A DNA stretch of 5,565 nucleotides from the NCBI GenBank assembly GCA_002420085.1, contig DIHI01000119.1, forward strand, positions 3,115-8,679, in the 5' to 3' direction. This document shows positions 5,547 through 5,565 of this stretch, piece after piece. The stretch is from Lysobacterales bacterium UBA5700. GTDB taxonomy: Bacteria > Pseudomonadota > Gammaproteobacteria > Xanthomonadales > Xanthomonadaceae. Position numbers and translations under genes: made by a program. The notes beneath the pieces are model-generated. The model was not told the DNA's origin and made no database searches. It saw only the letters and a list, made by a program, of their open reading frames with translations. Positions within the stretch are counted from its first letter, which is position 1. Every line of letters begins with the position of its first letter.

Positions 5547-5565
5547 GCCCGGCGTCCCGCCGGGC
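5547..5565. other. Perfect GC-rich hairpin at the right edge, possible terminator
   Basis: GCCCGGC (5547-5553) and GCCGGGC (5559-5565) form a perfect 7-bp inverted repeat around a 5-nt loop. On the minus strand a short TTTT run follows only after 7 intervening bases, which is weak for an intrinsic terminator. On the plus strand the downstream sequence is outside the window, and an AAAA run lies a few bases upstream. It may end a gene located to the right, but the cut edge prevents a decision. Confidence 0.35.

Overview
The window is a GC-rich bacterial segment with every recognisable gene on the minus strand. Reading right to left in the direction of transcription, the order is: a gene-free upstream region (about 4992-5565), a SlyD-type peptidyl-prolyl isomerase, a membrane-bound GGDEF diguanylate cyclase, a phosphoribosyltransferase-family protein, a GltD-like flavin/iron-sulfur oxidoreductase, and the first 21 codons of a 2-oxoacid:acceptor oxidoreductase alpha subunit that runs off the left edge. 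The SlyD sequence is close to the enterobacterial protein. Together with the 7TM-GGDEF protein and the short GATTC-type intergenic repeats, which I associate with Xanthomonadales/Lysobacterales, this suggests a gammaproteobacterium of that broad group. That placement is inference and not firm.

Gene spacing is tight. The distances are 24 nt (or 54 nt, depending on the start codon) between slyD and the cyclase, 43 nt between the cyclase and the phosphoribosyltransferase, and 102 nt before the oxidoreductase. The oxidoreductase stop and the alpha-subunit start overlap as ATGA. A good sigma70-like promoter lies 135-163 nt upstream of slyD, and I saw no other convincing promoter or U-tract terminator, so one polycistronic transcript is possible. 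Hairpins in the first two intergenic gaps may still adjust expression between genes.

The clearest functional unit is the last pair. The GltD-like protein carries FAD and NAD(P)H sites and cysteines for several 4Fe-4S clusters, and it is translationally coupled to the 2-oxoacid oxidoreductase alpha subunit. This matches the known arrangement in which a GltD-like subunit links a KorAB-type enzyme to NAD(P). The other three genes (protein folding/metal handling, c-di-GMP synthesis, a phosphoribosyltransferase of unknown substrate) have no obvious shared pathway.

The upstream region holds two adjacent short tandem arrays, a GATCCC hexamer array and a degenerate GAATCNN heptamer array, just upstream of the slyD promoter. 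Beyond them is about 280 bases with no supportable gene, and a hairpin at the right edge. I did not find an undescribed system. The most notable items are the tandemly duplicated ribosome binding site, the hairpin that covers one candidate start of the cyclase, and the GATC-rich array beside the promoter.
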